From positions 3,410,001-3,474,000 of the forward strand of contig NZ_CP143541.1 in the NCBI RefSeq assembly GCF_040126055.1: a DNA stretch of 64,000 nt, given 5' to 3'. The position numbers and the translations under genes are program-made. This document shows, one piece after another, positions 54,448-63,398 of this stretch (the stretch's first letter is position 1; the number at the start of each line of letters is the position of its first letter). The notes under the pieces were generated by a model. It worked only from the letters and a program-made list of their open reading frames with translations, ran no database searches and was not told the origin of the DNA. The DNA comes from Pseudalkalibacillus sp. SCS-8 (GTDB lineage Bacteria; Bacillota; Bacilli; Bacillales; Fictibacillaceae).

Positions 54448-56565
54448 CTAACGCTGTGATAAAGGGAGCAATACATCCACTGTCGTGCCTTTTTTGACCG
54501 TACTTGAAAAATGCATCGATCCTTGATGATCCTTGATGATTTTGAAGCTTACCATCAATCCGAGCCCCGTTCCTTTCTCCTTCGTCGTATAGAACGGCTC
54601 GCCTAGTCTAGAAAGGCGATCCTTCGGAATGCCTGGTCCTTCATCCACGATCCTGATAAGAAGATTATTTTTCTCTGCCTTTTTACAGGTGACTGTTATT
54701 GTACCTCCATTCGGCATCACTTCAATCGCATTTTTAATCAGGTTGATGAAGACTTGCTTCAATTGGTTTTCTTCACAATTGATCATTTCTGAACCTGCCT
54801 CCAGATCCATGTTGAACTGGATATTGTGAAGGTTGGCTTGACCTTCTAACAATTTAAGGACATGCGTGATCAGGTTACCGATTTTTTTCTTTTGGAAGCA
54901 GATGCTTTGCGGTTTTGCCAGTACGAGCAGCTCACTGATGATTTGCTCGATCCGGTCTAGTTCGGATAGGACGATCTGATAATACAGTTCTTTCTCAGGA
55001 ACACCGTTTTCAAGCATCTGGATGAAGCCCTTGATTGAGGTGAGTGGATTCCGGATTTCATGCGCGACTGCCGCTGCCAACTCGCCGACAACCGTCAGTT
55101 TTTCGGACCTGCGCAAAAGCTCCTCAGACCGCTTTTCGTCGGTGATGTCCCTTAGAATTCCATACATACCGATGATCTCATTTTCTACGATCATCGGGAA
55201 GCCTATAACTCGAACAATAATGGTGTCTCCATTTTTCCGCTTCATCCGTTTCTCGAATTCTATTGTTTCCCCGCTGAAAATGCTTTCGTATTTCTTAATA
55301 ACTTGTTCTTGATCTTCTTTCAGAAGGAACTCGGAGTAATGCCTTCCGATCTGCTCCGCTTCTGTATAGCCGGTTATTCTAATGATAGCCGGATTTATGC
55401 TTGTTAATTCACCCTTCAAGTTGATGGAATAAATCCCATCAGGGTTATGCAGGAATAAGGAGCGATACTGTCTTTCACTTCTTTGTAACGATCGTTTTGC
55501 TTGATTCTTTTCTGTGACATCCCGGAAGACGGCAAGGACATAGGTATTTCCATTCTCCTTGATTGGAATCGATTTCCCTTCCATTTCAAGGACAACGCCA
55601 TCCGGACGGACGACTTTCATCGGGAACAACTGCTCCATTCGGATGCCTTGCTTAACTTTTTGAATACGTAGATGGGAGTCATTACGATCATCAGAATGGA
55701 TGAATTCATCGATCGGGCGGCCGATTAGATCGCCTTTATCCTTCACGCCCACTAATTGAGCAGCCACATCGTTCACATAAATGATCCGCTCAGAGTCATG
55801 CAAGCATACCGGATCAGGTGAATGTTCCACAAGCTGTCTGTATCGTTGTTCAGATTCGAACAACGCCTCCTGTGTTCTTCGCAAATCGGAATTGTTCCTG
55901 GCGATGCAATAGGCACCAGCTAGCTGACAATCAATATATAGTGGTAAATGGGTAAAGAGGAATTCACTTACCCCTCCATCACTTGCTTTCATCAGGACGT
56001 CAAACGTTTTGATGTCCCCCTCTTGAATCGAGCGAAGACAGTCATCGATTTGCTTTTGATCTGCCTCAACGAATTCCATAAAGGTACTTCCGAGTAATGC
56101 TTGACGATTAGAATGAAGAGTTTGCATCGCCGCATCATTCACGTCACGAATTGTTCCGTCCAAATCAATAAGGAAGATCGGAAAATCATGTCGGTTATCA
56201 ATTGGTGGAAATGCTATTTTTTCTCGGTCTGTTTCCGTTACTGCTTCTTCACATGAACATTGGCGTACCAAGTAATCGACCTTCCCCTGTCCCCCGAAAA
56301 AAGAAAGCTCGACTTTCTTAAATGTCCCATCCAATCGTTGAAGCTCAGCATTATATGGTTTTCCATCAATCATTTTTTCCCGTCGCAACGCAGGAAAGAG
56401 TTGATTGATGGTAAGTTCTTCAGCTTGCCCTTCCCCCAACCAATCCATTAGCGTCTGATTGGCACAGAGTATAGTTCCATCATAGTCTGTTCGTATAAAG
56501 CCATCAGACAGCTGGTCAAGTAAAGCTTGATTCATTTCATATGAGGTGGTGGATGTCTTCTGCAC
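54448..56565 (-). CDS. KinA-like sensor histidine kinase, four PAS domains (second)
   Basis: This 705-residue cytosolic kinase has PAS-type domains at about 15-100, 127-225, 240-350 and 365-475, then the phosphoacceptor His502 in VAHEIRNPLTSIKGF and an ATPase domain with NAIEVM, DEGPGIP and KGTGLGL. The last 230 residues closely match the kinase at 13.5 kb, so both are candidates to phosphorylate Spo0F; the sensor halves differ. The start is GTG 56563-56565, 9 nt after AAAGGGG. Confidence 0.88.
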   Translation of the reverse strand: MQKTSTTSYEMNQALLDQLSDGFIRTDYDGTILCANQTLMDWLGEGQAEELTINQLFPALRREKMIDGKPYNAELQRLDGTFKKVELSFFGGQGKVDYLVRQCSCEEAVTETDREKIAFPPIDNRHDFPIFLIDLDGTIRDVNDAAMQTLHSNRQALLGSTFMEFVEADQKQIDDCLRSIQEGDIKTFDVLMKASDGGVSEFLFTHLPLYIDCQLAGAYCIARNNSDLRRTQEALFESEQRYRQLVEHSPDPVCLHDSERIIYVNDVAAQLVGVKDKGDLIGRPIDEFIHSDDRNDSHLRIQKVKQGIRMEQLFPMKVVRPDGVVLEMEGKSIPIKENGNTYVLAVFRDVTEKNQAKRSLQRSERQYRSLFLHNPDGIYSINLKGELTSINPAIIRITGYTEAEQIGRHYSEFLLKEDQEQVIKKYESIFSGETIEFEKRMKRKNGDTIIVRVIGFPMIVENEIIGMYGILRDITDEKRSEELLRRSEKLTVVGELAAAVAHEIRNPLTSIKGFIQMLENGVPEKELYYQIVLSELDRIEQIISELLVLAKPQSICFQKKKIGNLITHVLKLLEGQANLHNIQFNMDLEAGSEMINCEENQLKQVFINLIKNAIEVMPNGGTITVTCKKAEKNNLLIRIVDEGPGIPKDRLSRLGEPFYTTKEKGTGLGLMVSFKIIKDHQGSMHFSSTVKKGTTVDVLLPLSQR

Positions 56566-56598
56566 AAAACCGTCCCCTTTTTACATCTATTACCTATA

Positions 56599-56627
56599 AA
56601 ATTAGACTTTTATCGTCAATATCCTTC
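56599..56627 (-). promoter_or_regulatory. possible sigma-H promoter of the second kinase
   Basis: GAAGGATAT (56619-56627) is a good -35; the -10 GTCTAATTT (56599-56607), 11 bp away, has TAAT where GAAT is expected. A weak TTGACG is also present. Confidence 0.35.
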
Positions 56628-56710
56628 TTTCGTAGCAGGTGGTTAAGGAATTAGAGGTCTGGACGTATTTCTTGACAATAGGGATGGTGAATCTAGGTTG
56701 ATTTTGTAGT

Positions 56711-56875
56711 TATTCACGACACTCCTGCGGGAAAAGCGAGCCAGGCGAGACCCCACAAGGAGCAATTAAGGATCTTCGACTAACATCCACCACTTCCTGT
56801 GGTAAACGTCGAAGTCAGTACATCCTGTACAAGGGAGGAGGCTCGCGGTTCGCCCGCGGAAAGGGAGTGAATGTC
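56711..56875. repeat. Bacillaceae-type GC-rich intergenic repeat with inserted module
   Basis: Left end ACTCCTGCGGGAAAAGCGAG and right end GGCTCGCGGTTCGCCCGCGG, closing with GGAGTG, form a large dyad known to me from many Bacillus genomes. Between them (about 56760-56835) is an inserted, partly palindromic module holding GTCGAAGTCAGTAC, shared with the element at 20.6 kb. Confidence 0.75.
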
Positions 56876-56898
56876 GAAAAAATCAACAACAACTAATA

Positions 56899-56949
56899 AA
56901 AAAGGGTGAACCCCGATACTGTCCTATCAGACAACAAGGGTCACCCTCT
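56899..56949 (-). terminator. intrinsic terminator of speE-speB
   Basis: AGGGTGA-CCC/GGG-TCACCCT stem with an inner GTC/GAC pairing, followed by six T on the minus strand. Confidence 0.85.
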
Positions 56950-56956
56950 TCTTTTC

Positions 56957-57829
56957 TTATTTCACCCAACCAAGGAGCATTTCGCGAATGAATTTGCTTG
57001 CAGCAATCGGTGTTTGCTCAGAGTGATCATAGATCGGTGCAACCTCGACAAGATCCGCTCCAATCACATTCACGTCCGACTTCGCAATCAAGACAATCGC
57101 TTCAAGCAGCTCTTTTGATGTGATGCCGCCTGCTTCCGCTGTACCCGTTCCTGGAGCATGAGCAGGGTCAAGGACATCAATATCAATCGTTACGTATACA
57201 TTCCGTCCTGCAAGCTTCGGCAAGACTTCCTTCAACGGTTCTGCTACGTCAAACTTCGCCATATACATGCCAGAGTCTTTTGCATATTGGAACTCTTCCT
57301 TCATTCCTGAACGGATGCCGAATGAATAGACATTCTCAGGTCCGATCAACTCACACGCTTTACGGATCGGTGTCGAATGGGAGAGCGGTTCGCCTTCGTA
57401 TTCTTCACGCAGGTCCGCATGTGCATCAATATGGATGATCGCAAAATCATCATACTTCTTATGAAGCGCTTTGAACACTGGCCATGATACGAGGTGTTCG
57501 CCTCCGATTCCGAGCGGGAATTTTCCGGCATCGAGAATCTTTCCGACGTAGTCCTCGATCATGTCGATGCTGTTTTGCGGATTCCCGAACGGAAGCGGGA
57601 TATCTCCTGCATCGTAAAATTTCACTTCTTCAAGCTCGCGGTCCATGTAAGGGCTGTACTCTTCCAATCCAAGAGAGACCTCACGGATTTTAGCAGGACC
57701 GAATCGTGAACCAGGACGGAAGCTGACCGTCCAGTCCATCGGCATGCCATAGATGACGACCTGGCTATCTTCAAGGTCGGGATGACTTTTGATGAACACA
57801 TTACCTGAATACGCTTCTTCAAATCGCAT
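56957..57829 (-). CDS. speB: agmatinase
   Basis: This 290-residue ureohydrolase turns agmatine into putrescine and urea. The binuclear manganese ligands are in GGEHLVSWP (near 108), HIDAHADLR (near 132) and DIDVLDPAHAPG (near 210). ATG has AGGAGG upstream. It follows speE by 10 bp, giving a two-gene polyamine operon that feeds putrescine to SpeE. Confidence 0.95.
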   Translation of the reverse strand: MRFEEAYSGNVFIKSHPDLEDSQVVIYGMPMDWTVSFRPGSRFGPAKIREVSLGLEEYSPYMDRELEEVKFYDAGDIPLPFGNPQNSIDMIEDYVGKILDAGKFPLGIGGEHLVSWPVFKALHKKYDDFAIIHIDAHADLREEYEGEPLSHSTPIRKACELIGPENVYSFGIRSGMKEEFQYAKDSGMYMAKFDVAEPLKEVLPKLAGRNVYVTIDIDVLDPAHAPGTGTAEAGGITSKELLEAIVLIAKSDVNVIGADLVEVAPIYDHSEQTPIAASKFIREMLLGWVK

Positions 57830-57839
57830 GTTAGGCCTC

Positions 57840-58667
57840 CTACTCGACTAAATCACGCACGAACTTAGGCAACGCGAATGCAGCTGTGTGTAATTCCTTC
57901 GTATAGTACTTCGTATCAATTTCATGGAAACGGTCTTCTTCGACCTTCAATGGATCATGCTTTTTCGAGCCGATCGTGAACGTCCACAAACCGCTCGGGT
58001 AAGTCGGGATATTTGCTGTATAAAGTCGCGTTACAGGGAAAATCTCTTTTACGTCACGGTTCACTTGGGAAATGAGGTCCGCTTTGAACCAAGGGTTGTC
58101 CGTTTGAGCGACGAAAATGCCGTCTTCCTTCAATGCCTTGGAGATCCCTTCGTAAAAGCCACGTTCAAATAGCTTTGCAGCTGGACCTACAGGCTCAGTG
58201 GAATCTACCATGATAACGTCATACTCATTCTCACTTTTTGCAATGTGCATGAATCCATCATCCACTTGAACATCAACACGTGGGTCGTCCAGGTCTCCTG
58301 CAATTTCAGGCAAGTATTTTTTCGAATACTCGATCACTTTCCCGTCAATTTCGACCAGCACTGCTTTTTCAACGGATGGGTGCTTCAATACTTCACGGAT
58401 GACGCCTCCATCTCCACCACCGACTACAAGTACGTGCTTCGGGTTCGGGTGTGTAAAGAGCGGGACGTGCGCGACCATTTCATGATAGACGAATTCGTCC
58501 TTTTGCGTTGTCATGACCATGCCATCGAGAACAAGCATGTTCCCGAATTCTTCCGTTTCAATCATATCCAAGCGTTGGAAATCGGTTTGCTCTGTATGTA
58601 GCGTCCGCTTGATTTTCGCTGTAATTCCAAAGCGTTCCGTCTGCTTTTCCGTATACCATAATTCCAT
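57840..58667 (-). CDS. speE: spermidine synthase
   Basis: This 275-residue aminopropyltransferase makes spermidine from putrescine and decarboxylated [17 protein letters not shown] near 82-95 binds the nucleoside, the catalytic Asp is in [10 protein letters not shown] near 150, and the N-terminal [13 protein letters not shown] is typical. It is the first gene of the speE-speB pair. Confidence 0.97.
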   Translation of the reverse strand: MELWYTEKQTERFGITAKIKRTLHTEQTDFQRLDMIETEEFGNMLVLDGMVMTTQKDEFVYHEMVAHVPLFTHPNPKHVLVVGGGDGGVIREVLKHPSVEKAVLVEIDGKVIEYSKKYLPEIAGDLDDPRVDVQVDDGFMHIAKSENEYDVIMVDSTEPVGPAAKLFERGFYEGISKALKEDGIFVAQTDNPWFKADLISQVNRDVKEIFPVTRLYTANIPTYPSGLWTFTIGSKKHDPLKVEEDRFHEIDTKYYTKELHTAAFALPKFVRDLVE

Positions 58668-58867
58668 GATTCATCACCTCATCATATATTCCATCAATCT
58701 TATTTTGAATTGTATCATAGCTCATCTGTTCATCTCGAACGTTACTATTCTTTTCCCGTTCCTTTCAAATCGAACAAGAAAAGTATACTTTATACCACAC
58801 GTTTTGCAAGAAAAATTTATTTCCAGAATGCAAGGATTGTCAGGTCTTAGGATTCTATGTCAGTGAG

Positions 58868-58897
58868 GTTTAGAAAGCTGTCCTCCCTCCCATACTA
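58868..58897 (+). promoter_or_regulatory. forespore (sigma-F/G) promoter of pbpG
   Basis: GTTTA (58868-58872) matches the -35 GYWTA and CATACTA (58891-58897) matches the sigma-G -10 exactly; spacing is 18 bp. The start codon is 30 bp downstream. Confidence 0.7.
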
Positions 58898-58926
58898 GTA
58901 ATAGAAAAGGAAAGGGGGGACCCGCT

Positions 58927-60993
58927 ATGGAAATCATCAAAATTGACCGCTTGAAGAAAAACTGGAAATGGGCCTGGCTATGGATTCGTACGTTGATCCT
59001 TTTATCCATACCGGTCGTTGTAATCGGTTGCGCCTTTTTCATTTATATCCATGTGCTCGGTCCTCCACCATTAAAGGTTCCACAAACGACGGTATTTTAT
59101 GGAGCAGACGGGACGATCATCGGGGAACATGAGCCCCTTGGTCAAAACCGATTCTGGGTCAAGCTTGAGGATGTTTCTCCTGCGCTGATTGAAGCGACCA
59201 TTGCTGTTGAAGATCGTAAATTTTACAATCACCATGGTTTCGACCTCAGACGGATTGCAGCTGCCCTTCTAGCTGACATAAAAGCTGGTGCGAAGGTCCA
59301 AGGGGCGAGTACGATCACCCAGCAATATTCTCGGAATCTATTTCTTGCTCCTGATAAAACGTGGGAGCGGAAGTTGAAGGAAGCTTTTTATGCAGTAAGG
59401 ATTGAAGCGAATTATACCAAGGAAGAGATTTTGCAAGGATACTTGAATACGATCTATTACGGTCATGGAAATTACGGAGTCGAAGCGGCTTCTCAATATT
59501 ATTTCGGAAAATCGGCCAAAGCACTCAATCTTGCAGAAGCAAGTCTTCTTGCAGGAATACCGAAGGGGCCTTCCTATTACAGCCCACTGAAGAACATGGA
59601 AAATGCTAGGGTGCGGCAACAAATCGTATTGGACTCGATGGTTGCCACAGGAAAAATATCAGAAACACAGGCGTTGAAGGCTTATCAGACGCCTATTGAA
59701 ATCATCGGAAAAGCAAGCTTGCCAGAAGAAAAAGCGTCCTACTTCCAGGATGAAGTGGAGTACCTTTTGAAAAACAGAGTAGGTCTTGATCCAGAGGAAG
59801 TCGCACTTGGCGGCTATCACGTCTACACGACGCTCGATACCGAGCTTCAGAAAAAAGCCGATCATTGGGTGGAGAAGACGATACCTGATATTTCGACTAT
59901 CCAGGTCGGCATGGTCGCCCTTGACCCGAGAAGCGGGGACGTGAAAGCGATGGTCGGGGGTCGGTCTTATGAAGAGAGCACCTATAACCGGGCAACCCAG
60001 GCAAGACGTGCACCTGGATCGACCTTCAAGCCGTTCCTCTATTACGCAGCTCTGAAAAAGGGATATACCCCTTCCAGCCTGTTGCGAAGTGAGCCGACGA
60101 CGTTTTATGAAGGGGAAGAAAACCAGTATACCCCTGAAAATTTCGGAAACTATTATGCAAACGAAGAGATCACGTTAGCTCAAGCGATGGCGGTGTCGGA
60201 TAACGTGTATGCTGTGAAGACGAACATCTTCATCGGAACGGACCAGCTCGTCAAAACAGCCAAGGATTTCGGAATCAAGAGCGAGTTGGCTCCAATCCCT
60301 TCCCTTGCTCTCGGAACGAAGCCTGTTGGTGTCCTCGAGATGGTTTCCGCTTACAGTGTTTTTGCGAATAAAGGCGTAAGGAGCGAGCCCCGTTTTATTA
60401 AGAAAATCGTCGATTACAAGGGCGATGTCGTCTATGAACAAGAGGTCGTCAAGAAGCGTGTCATCGATCCAGAATACGCCTATGTAATGACGGACCTTTT
60501 ACGAGGGGTATTTGATCAGCGGCTTAACGATTACACACGGGTGACAGGAGCGTCCATAAGCGGTCTGATTAATCGACCCACAGCAGGAAAGACGGGTTCC
60601 ACAAACTATGACAACTGGATCATCGGGTATACTCCACAACTCGTGACAGGCGTCTGGACAGGCTATGATAAAGGAAAAACGTTGCATGAATTCAATGATG
60701 TGTTGTACTCAAAAAATATTTGGGGACATTTCATGAAGGATGCATTGGCGGATCGCCCTATCGTACAGTTCCGGAAGCCCAAAGGAGTCGTCGGGGTCTA
60801 TATCAATCCGGATAGTGGATTGCTCTCGAACAAAAATTGCCCTGAAAAACGTCTTTCGTATTATATCGCTGGTACAGAGCCGACAGAGTATTGTGAAGGG
60901 AAAGCGCCTGTGAAGGAGAAGAAGCGAACAGCTCCAGATCAACGTGAGCAGCCTGGTATTTTCAAACGGATCTGGCATTGGTTATCGAATTAG
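58927..60993 (+). CDS. pbpG: class A penicillin-binding protein (PBP2d-like)
   Basis: This 688-residue bifunctional enzyme builds peptidoglycan. After one membrane helix (24-43) come the GT51 domain with Glu95 in VEDRKFYNHHG, TQQYSRN near 130, and the transpeptidase with STFK at 365-368, SDN at 424-426 and KTG at 555-557. B. subtilis pbpG (ywhE) acts in forespore germ-cell-wall synthesis, and the promoter here agrees. AAAGGGGGG precedes the ATG. Confidence 0.93.
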   Translation: MEIIKIDRLKKNWKWAWLWIRTLILLSIPVVVIGCAFFIYIHVLGPPPLKVPQTTVFYGADGTIIGEHEPLGQNRFWVKLEDVSPALIEATIAVEDRKFYNHHGFDLRRIAAALLADIKAGAKVQGASTITQQYSRNLFLAPDKTWERKLKEAFYAVRIEANYTKEEILQGYLNTIYYGHGNYGVEAASQYYFGKSAKALNLAEASLLAGIPKGPSYYSPLKNMENARVRQQIVLDSMVATGKISETQALKAYQTPIEIIGKASLPEEKASYFQDEVEYLLKNRVGLDPEEVALGGYHVYTTLDTELQKKADHWVEKTIPDISTIQVGMVALDPRSGDVKAMVGGRSYEESTYNRATQARRAPGSTFKPFLYYAALKKGYTPSSLLRSEPTTFYEGEENQYTPENFGNYYANEEITLAQAMAVSDNVYAVKTNIFIGTDQLVKTAKDFGIKSELAPIPSLALGTKPVGVLEMVSAYSVFANKGVRSEPRFIKKIVDYKGDVVYEQEVVKKRVIDPEYAYVMTDLLRGVFDQRLNDYTRVTGASISGLINRPTAGKTGSTNYDNWIIGYTPQLVTGVWTGYDKGKTLHEFNDVLYSKNIWGHFMKDALADRPIVQFRKPKGVVGVYINPDSGLLSNKNCPEKRLSYYIAGTEPTEYCEGKAPVKEKKRTAPDQREQPGIFKRIWHWLSN

Positions 60994-61029
60994 GAGAGCG
61001 TTTAACGTGAAATGACAAATCCATAAATG

Positions 61030-61069
61030 AAAAAGGGACTGGCCTCGTTTAGAAGCCAATCCCTTTTTC
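61030..61069. terminator. bidirectional terminator after pbpG
   Basis: AAAAAGGGA-TGGC and GCCA-TCCCTTTTT pair around a 10-nt loop, with T runs on both strands. Confidence 0.85.
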
Positions 61070-61182
61070 TGTCCTAGTAAATATGTGTGTAAAGATTACT
61101 TTTTATTTTACTTCATTTTGTGACAATCGGACAGACATTTCACATTTTGTTCAAAAAAAGATTCAAAGATAAAACCATGGAT

Positions 61183-61728
61183 CTAGTTGAGGGCATTCTT
61201 CACATCTTCTGATGCACGATTCCAGAATTCCTCATTATGATCAATCAAGAACTTTTTCAGTAAAGCCTTGGATTTGTCATCCATGTGATCTGCGACAACC
61301 CGCTTCTTCAATGCCTTATCCATGTTATTCACATGCTCAGGCATACTTTTATACCCTCTTCTTGCCTCTGCATCAACTTGCAGCTCACATGCTCCCAATC
61401 CAGCGTAATAAGGTCCCTCACTGGAGCTGTCGACCATGACCCAGACAAGCCAATAGAGCTTTGAATTCGGTGCATCTTCACGGTTTGCCGTAAATTTGAT
61501 GCGCTTTTCAACCGAACTACGCGCATGAAGAGCACCCATGTCGATGAACACTTCTTCATCTGTTGGGTCGACAAAGATCGGTGTGAGGTTATTCAAGTTG
61601 ATCGTACCGACACCATAGCCTCCGTGACCATCCGTCGAGTCTCCGCTTAATATCGTAAAGCCTTGCGTTTTCTTCTGTTTCTTTTCACTGTTCCCTTTAT
61701 TGTTATCGTTATTAAAGAGATCCTTCAT
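61183..61728 (-). CDS. ywhD: YwhD family protein
   Basis: This 180-residue soluble protein is the conserved YwhD product next to pbpG in Bacillus; its function is unknown. The first 35 residues are charged and probably flexible; GFTILSGDSTDGHGGYGVG near 24 and FIDMGALHARSSVEKRIKF near 61 are conserved-looking blocks. The ATG at 61726-61728 has GAGGAGG 8 nt upstream; the frame to 61764 overlaps that site. Confidence 0.85.
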   Translation of the reverse strand: MKDLFNNDNNKGNSEKKQKKTQGFTILSGDSTDGHGGYGVGTINLNNLTPIFVDPTDEEVFIDMGALHARSSVEKRIKFTANREDAPNSKLYWLVWVMVDSSSEGPYYAGLGACELQVDAEARRGYKSMPEHVNNMDKALKKRVVADHMDDKSKALLKKFLIDHNEEFWNRASEDVKNALN

Positions 61729-61834
61729 CCGTAAAACCTCCTCATTAAACATCAACGTCTCCATATAACATATGGTTTTATCTTATCATACAAACGAAAA
61801 CTTATGAATGATTGCGAATTCACCCTTGCACATG

Positions 61835-61858
61835 TGCGGAAAAACGAATATTATAATG
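61835..61858 (+). promoter_or_regulatory. possible PurR-regulated promoter of the purine permease
   Basis: A CGAA-core motif (AAAACGAATATT) overlaps the spacer just before TATAAT, and a second CGAA lies about 50 bp upstream. PurR boxes have a CCGAAC core, so the match is weak. No purine riboswitch is present. Confidence 0.3.
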
Positions 61859-61898
61859 GATGGTTATTAATATTGTTCGTTTTTTGGGGGTTATTCTG

Positions 61899-63206
61899 AT
61901 GTTAACGAAATTTTTCAAGCTTCGAGAAAACCAAACGAGTGTCAAAACCGAAATTATCGCGGGTGTGACGACCTTCTTGACGATGGTCTATATTGTTGTC
62001 GTCAACCCTGGTATTTTGAGTGAAGCCGGAGCACCATTCGATGCAGTCTTCATGGCGACGATTATCGCAACCATCGTCGGAACGTTATGGATGGGGCTGT
62101 TTGCGAATTATCCGATTGCTATTGCGCCCGGCATGGGTTTGAATGCGTATTTTGCTTATTCTGTTGTTGGCGGTATGGAGATTTCCTACGAAGTGGCATT
62201 CGGTGCCGTGTTCATTTCAGGGATTTTATTTGTCATCCTCTCTTTGACGCCATTCCGTAAAAAGCTGATTGAAGCAATTCCATCCAACCTGAAGCACGGC
62301 ATTACGGCAGGTATCGGATTGTTCATTGCTTTCATCGGACTGCGTCTGACCGGTCTAGTCGTTTCTCACCCTGTTAACCTTGTTGCCCTTGGAGATCTTC
62401 ATTCTCCGACAGTGCTTTTGACGTTATTCGGACTAGCTGTGACGTTGATCTTGATGGCCTTGAATGTTCATGGTGCTCTTTTCTTCGGCATGGTCGGCAC
62501 AGGTGTGGTCGCGTATTTTACCGGCCATTTGTCGTTTGAGAAAGTCGTTGCGCTTCCATCGATGCCGGATGCATTCATCTTTGGTAGCCCGATTACAGCG
62601 ATTACGGATATGTTCCAATACGGCCTATACGCTGCTGTGTTCTCCTTCCTTCTTGTTACGATTTTCGATACGACCGGAACAATGATCGGGGTTGCAGAAC
62701 AGGCAGGATTGATGAAGGGGAAAACAATGCCTCGCGCACGTCAAGCACTATTGGCTGATTCGGTCGCCACATCAGTCGGTGCTGTTTTCGGAACAAGTCC
62801 GACGAGTGCATATATCGAGTCCTCTTCCGGTGTTGCAGCTGGAGGACGGACAGGTTTGACGAATATGGTCGTCGCTTTCTTGTTCCTTATCGCCATGTTT
62901 TTCGCCCCACTTGTCGGTGCAATTTCCGGGCTCGCGGCGATCACTGCCCCGACCTTAATCATCGTCGGAAGCTTCATGCTATCAAGCCTCGCTAAGATCG
63001 ATTGGAATACTTTCGATGAAGCGTTCCCAGCATTCTTAATCATACTGACGATGCCTTTAACATCAAGTATTGCGACGGGAATTGCTCTTGGATTCATATC
63101 TTACCCGTTATTGAAAGTCGTACGCGGAAAATGGCGTGAGGTTCATCCGCTCGTCATGCTGTTCGCCGTTTTATTCTTCATCCAACTCGCATTTGTACCA
63201 CACTAA
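61899..63206 (+). CDS. NCS2 family purine (guanine/hypoxanthine) permease
   Basis: This 435-residue transporter of the AzgA-like NCS2 branch has 12 or more hydrophobic segments. IAPGMGLNAYFAYSVV near 82 and TSPTSAYIESSSGVAAGGRTGL near 305 are hallmarks of the PbuG/PbuO group, which imports hypoxanthine, guanine or adenine with protons. The ATG at 61899 has GGGGG 8 nt upstream. Confidence 0.92.
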   Translation: MLTKFFKLRENQTSVKTEIIAGVTTFLTMVYIVVVNPGILSEAGAPFDAVFMATIIATIVGTLWMGLFANYPIAIAPGMGLNAYFAYSVVGGMEISYEVAFGAVFISGILFVILSLTPFRKKLIEAIPSNLKHGITAGIGLFIAFIGLRLTGLVVSHPVNLVALGDLHSPTVLLTLFGLAVTLILMALNVHGALFFGMVGTGVVAYFTGHLSFEKVVALPSMPDAFIFGSPITAITDMFQYGLYAAVFSFLLVTIFDTTGTMIGVAEQAGLMKGKTMPRARQALLADSVATSVGAVFGTSPTSAYIESSSGVAAGGRTGLTNMVVAFLFLIAMFFAPLVGAISGLAAITAPTLIIVGSFMLSSLAKIDWNTFDEAFPAFLIILTMPLTSSIATGIALGFISYPLLKVVRGKWREVHPLVMLFAVLFFIQLAFVPH

Positions 63207-63214
63207 ATAATCAC

Positions 63215-63245
63215 AAACCGCCTATAAAAAATAGGCGGTTTTTTT
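63215..63245 (+). terminator. intrinsic terminator of the purine permease
   Basis: AACCGCCTAT/ATAGGCGGTT stem followed by seven T. Confidence 0.95.
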
Positions 63246-63398
63246 ATGCCATTCGGCTCATCCATGTCAATATGATTTCAATTGGACGGACTAAGGAACT
63301 CTTTTTCTTTATAAACCTTCATCTTCCCTTCATAGGTGCTTAAAAAAACACCTCTATTATGAGGGTTGAAGGATTGAAAAAAGAAGGAGATGAGAAGA

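Noticed and set aside
53916-54450. T-box leader for argS
   Set aside because: argS overlaps ywiB directly and no T-box sequence was seen upstream of ywiB.
61765-61898. Purine riboswitch before the NCS2 permease
   Set aside because: The conserved aptamer core (TATAATCNNNTGGATATGG-type) is absent.
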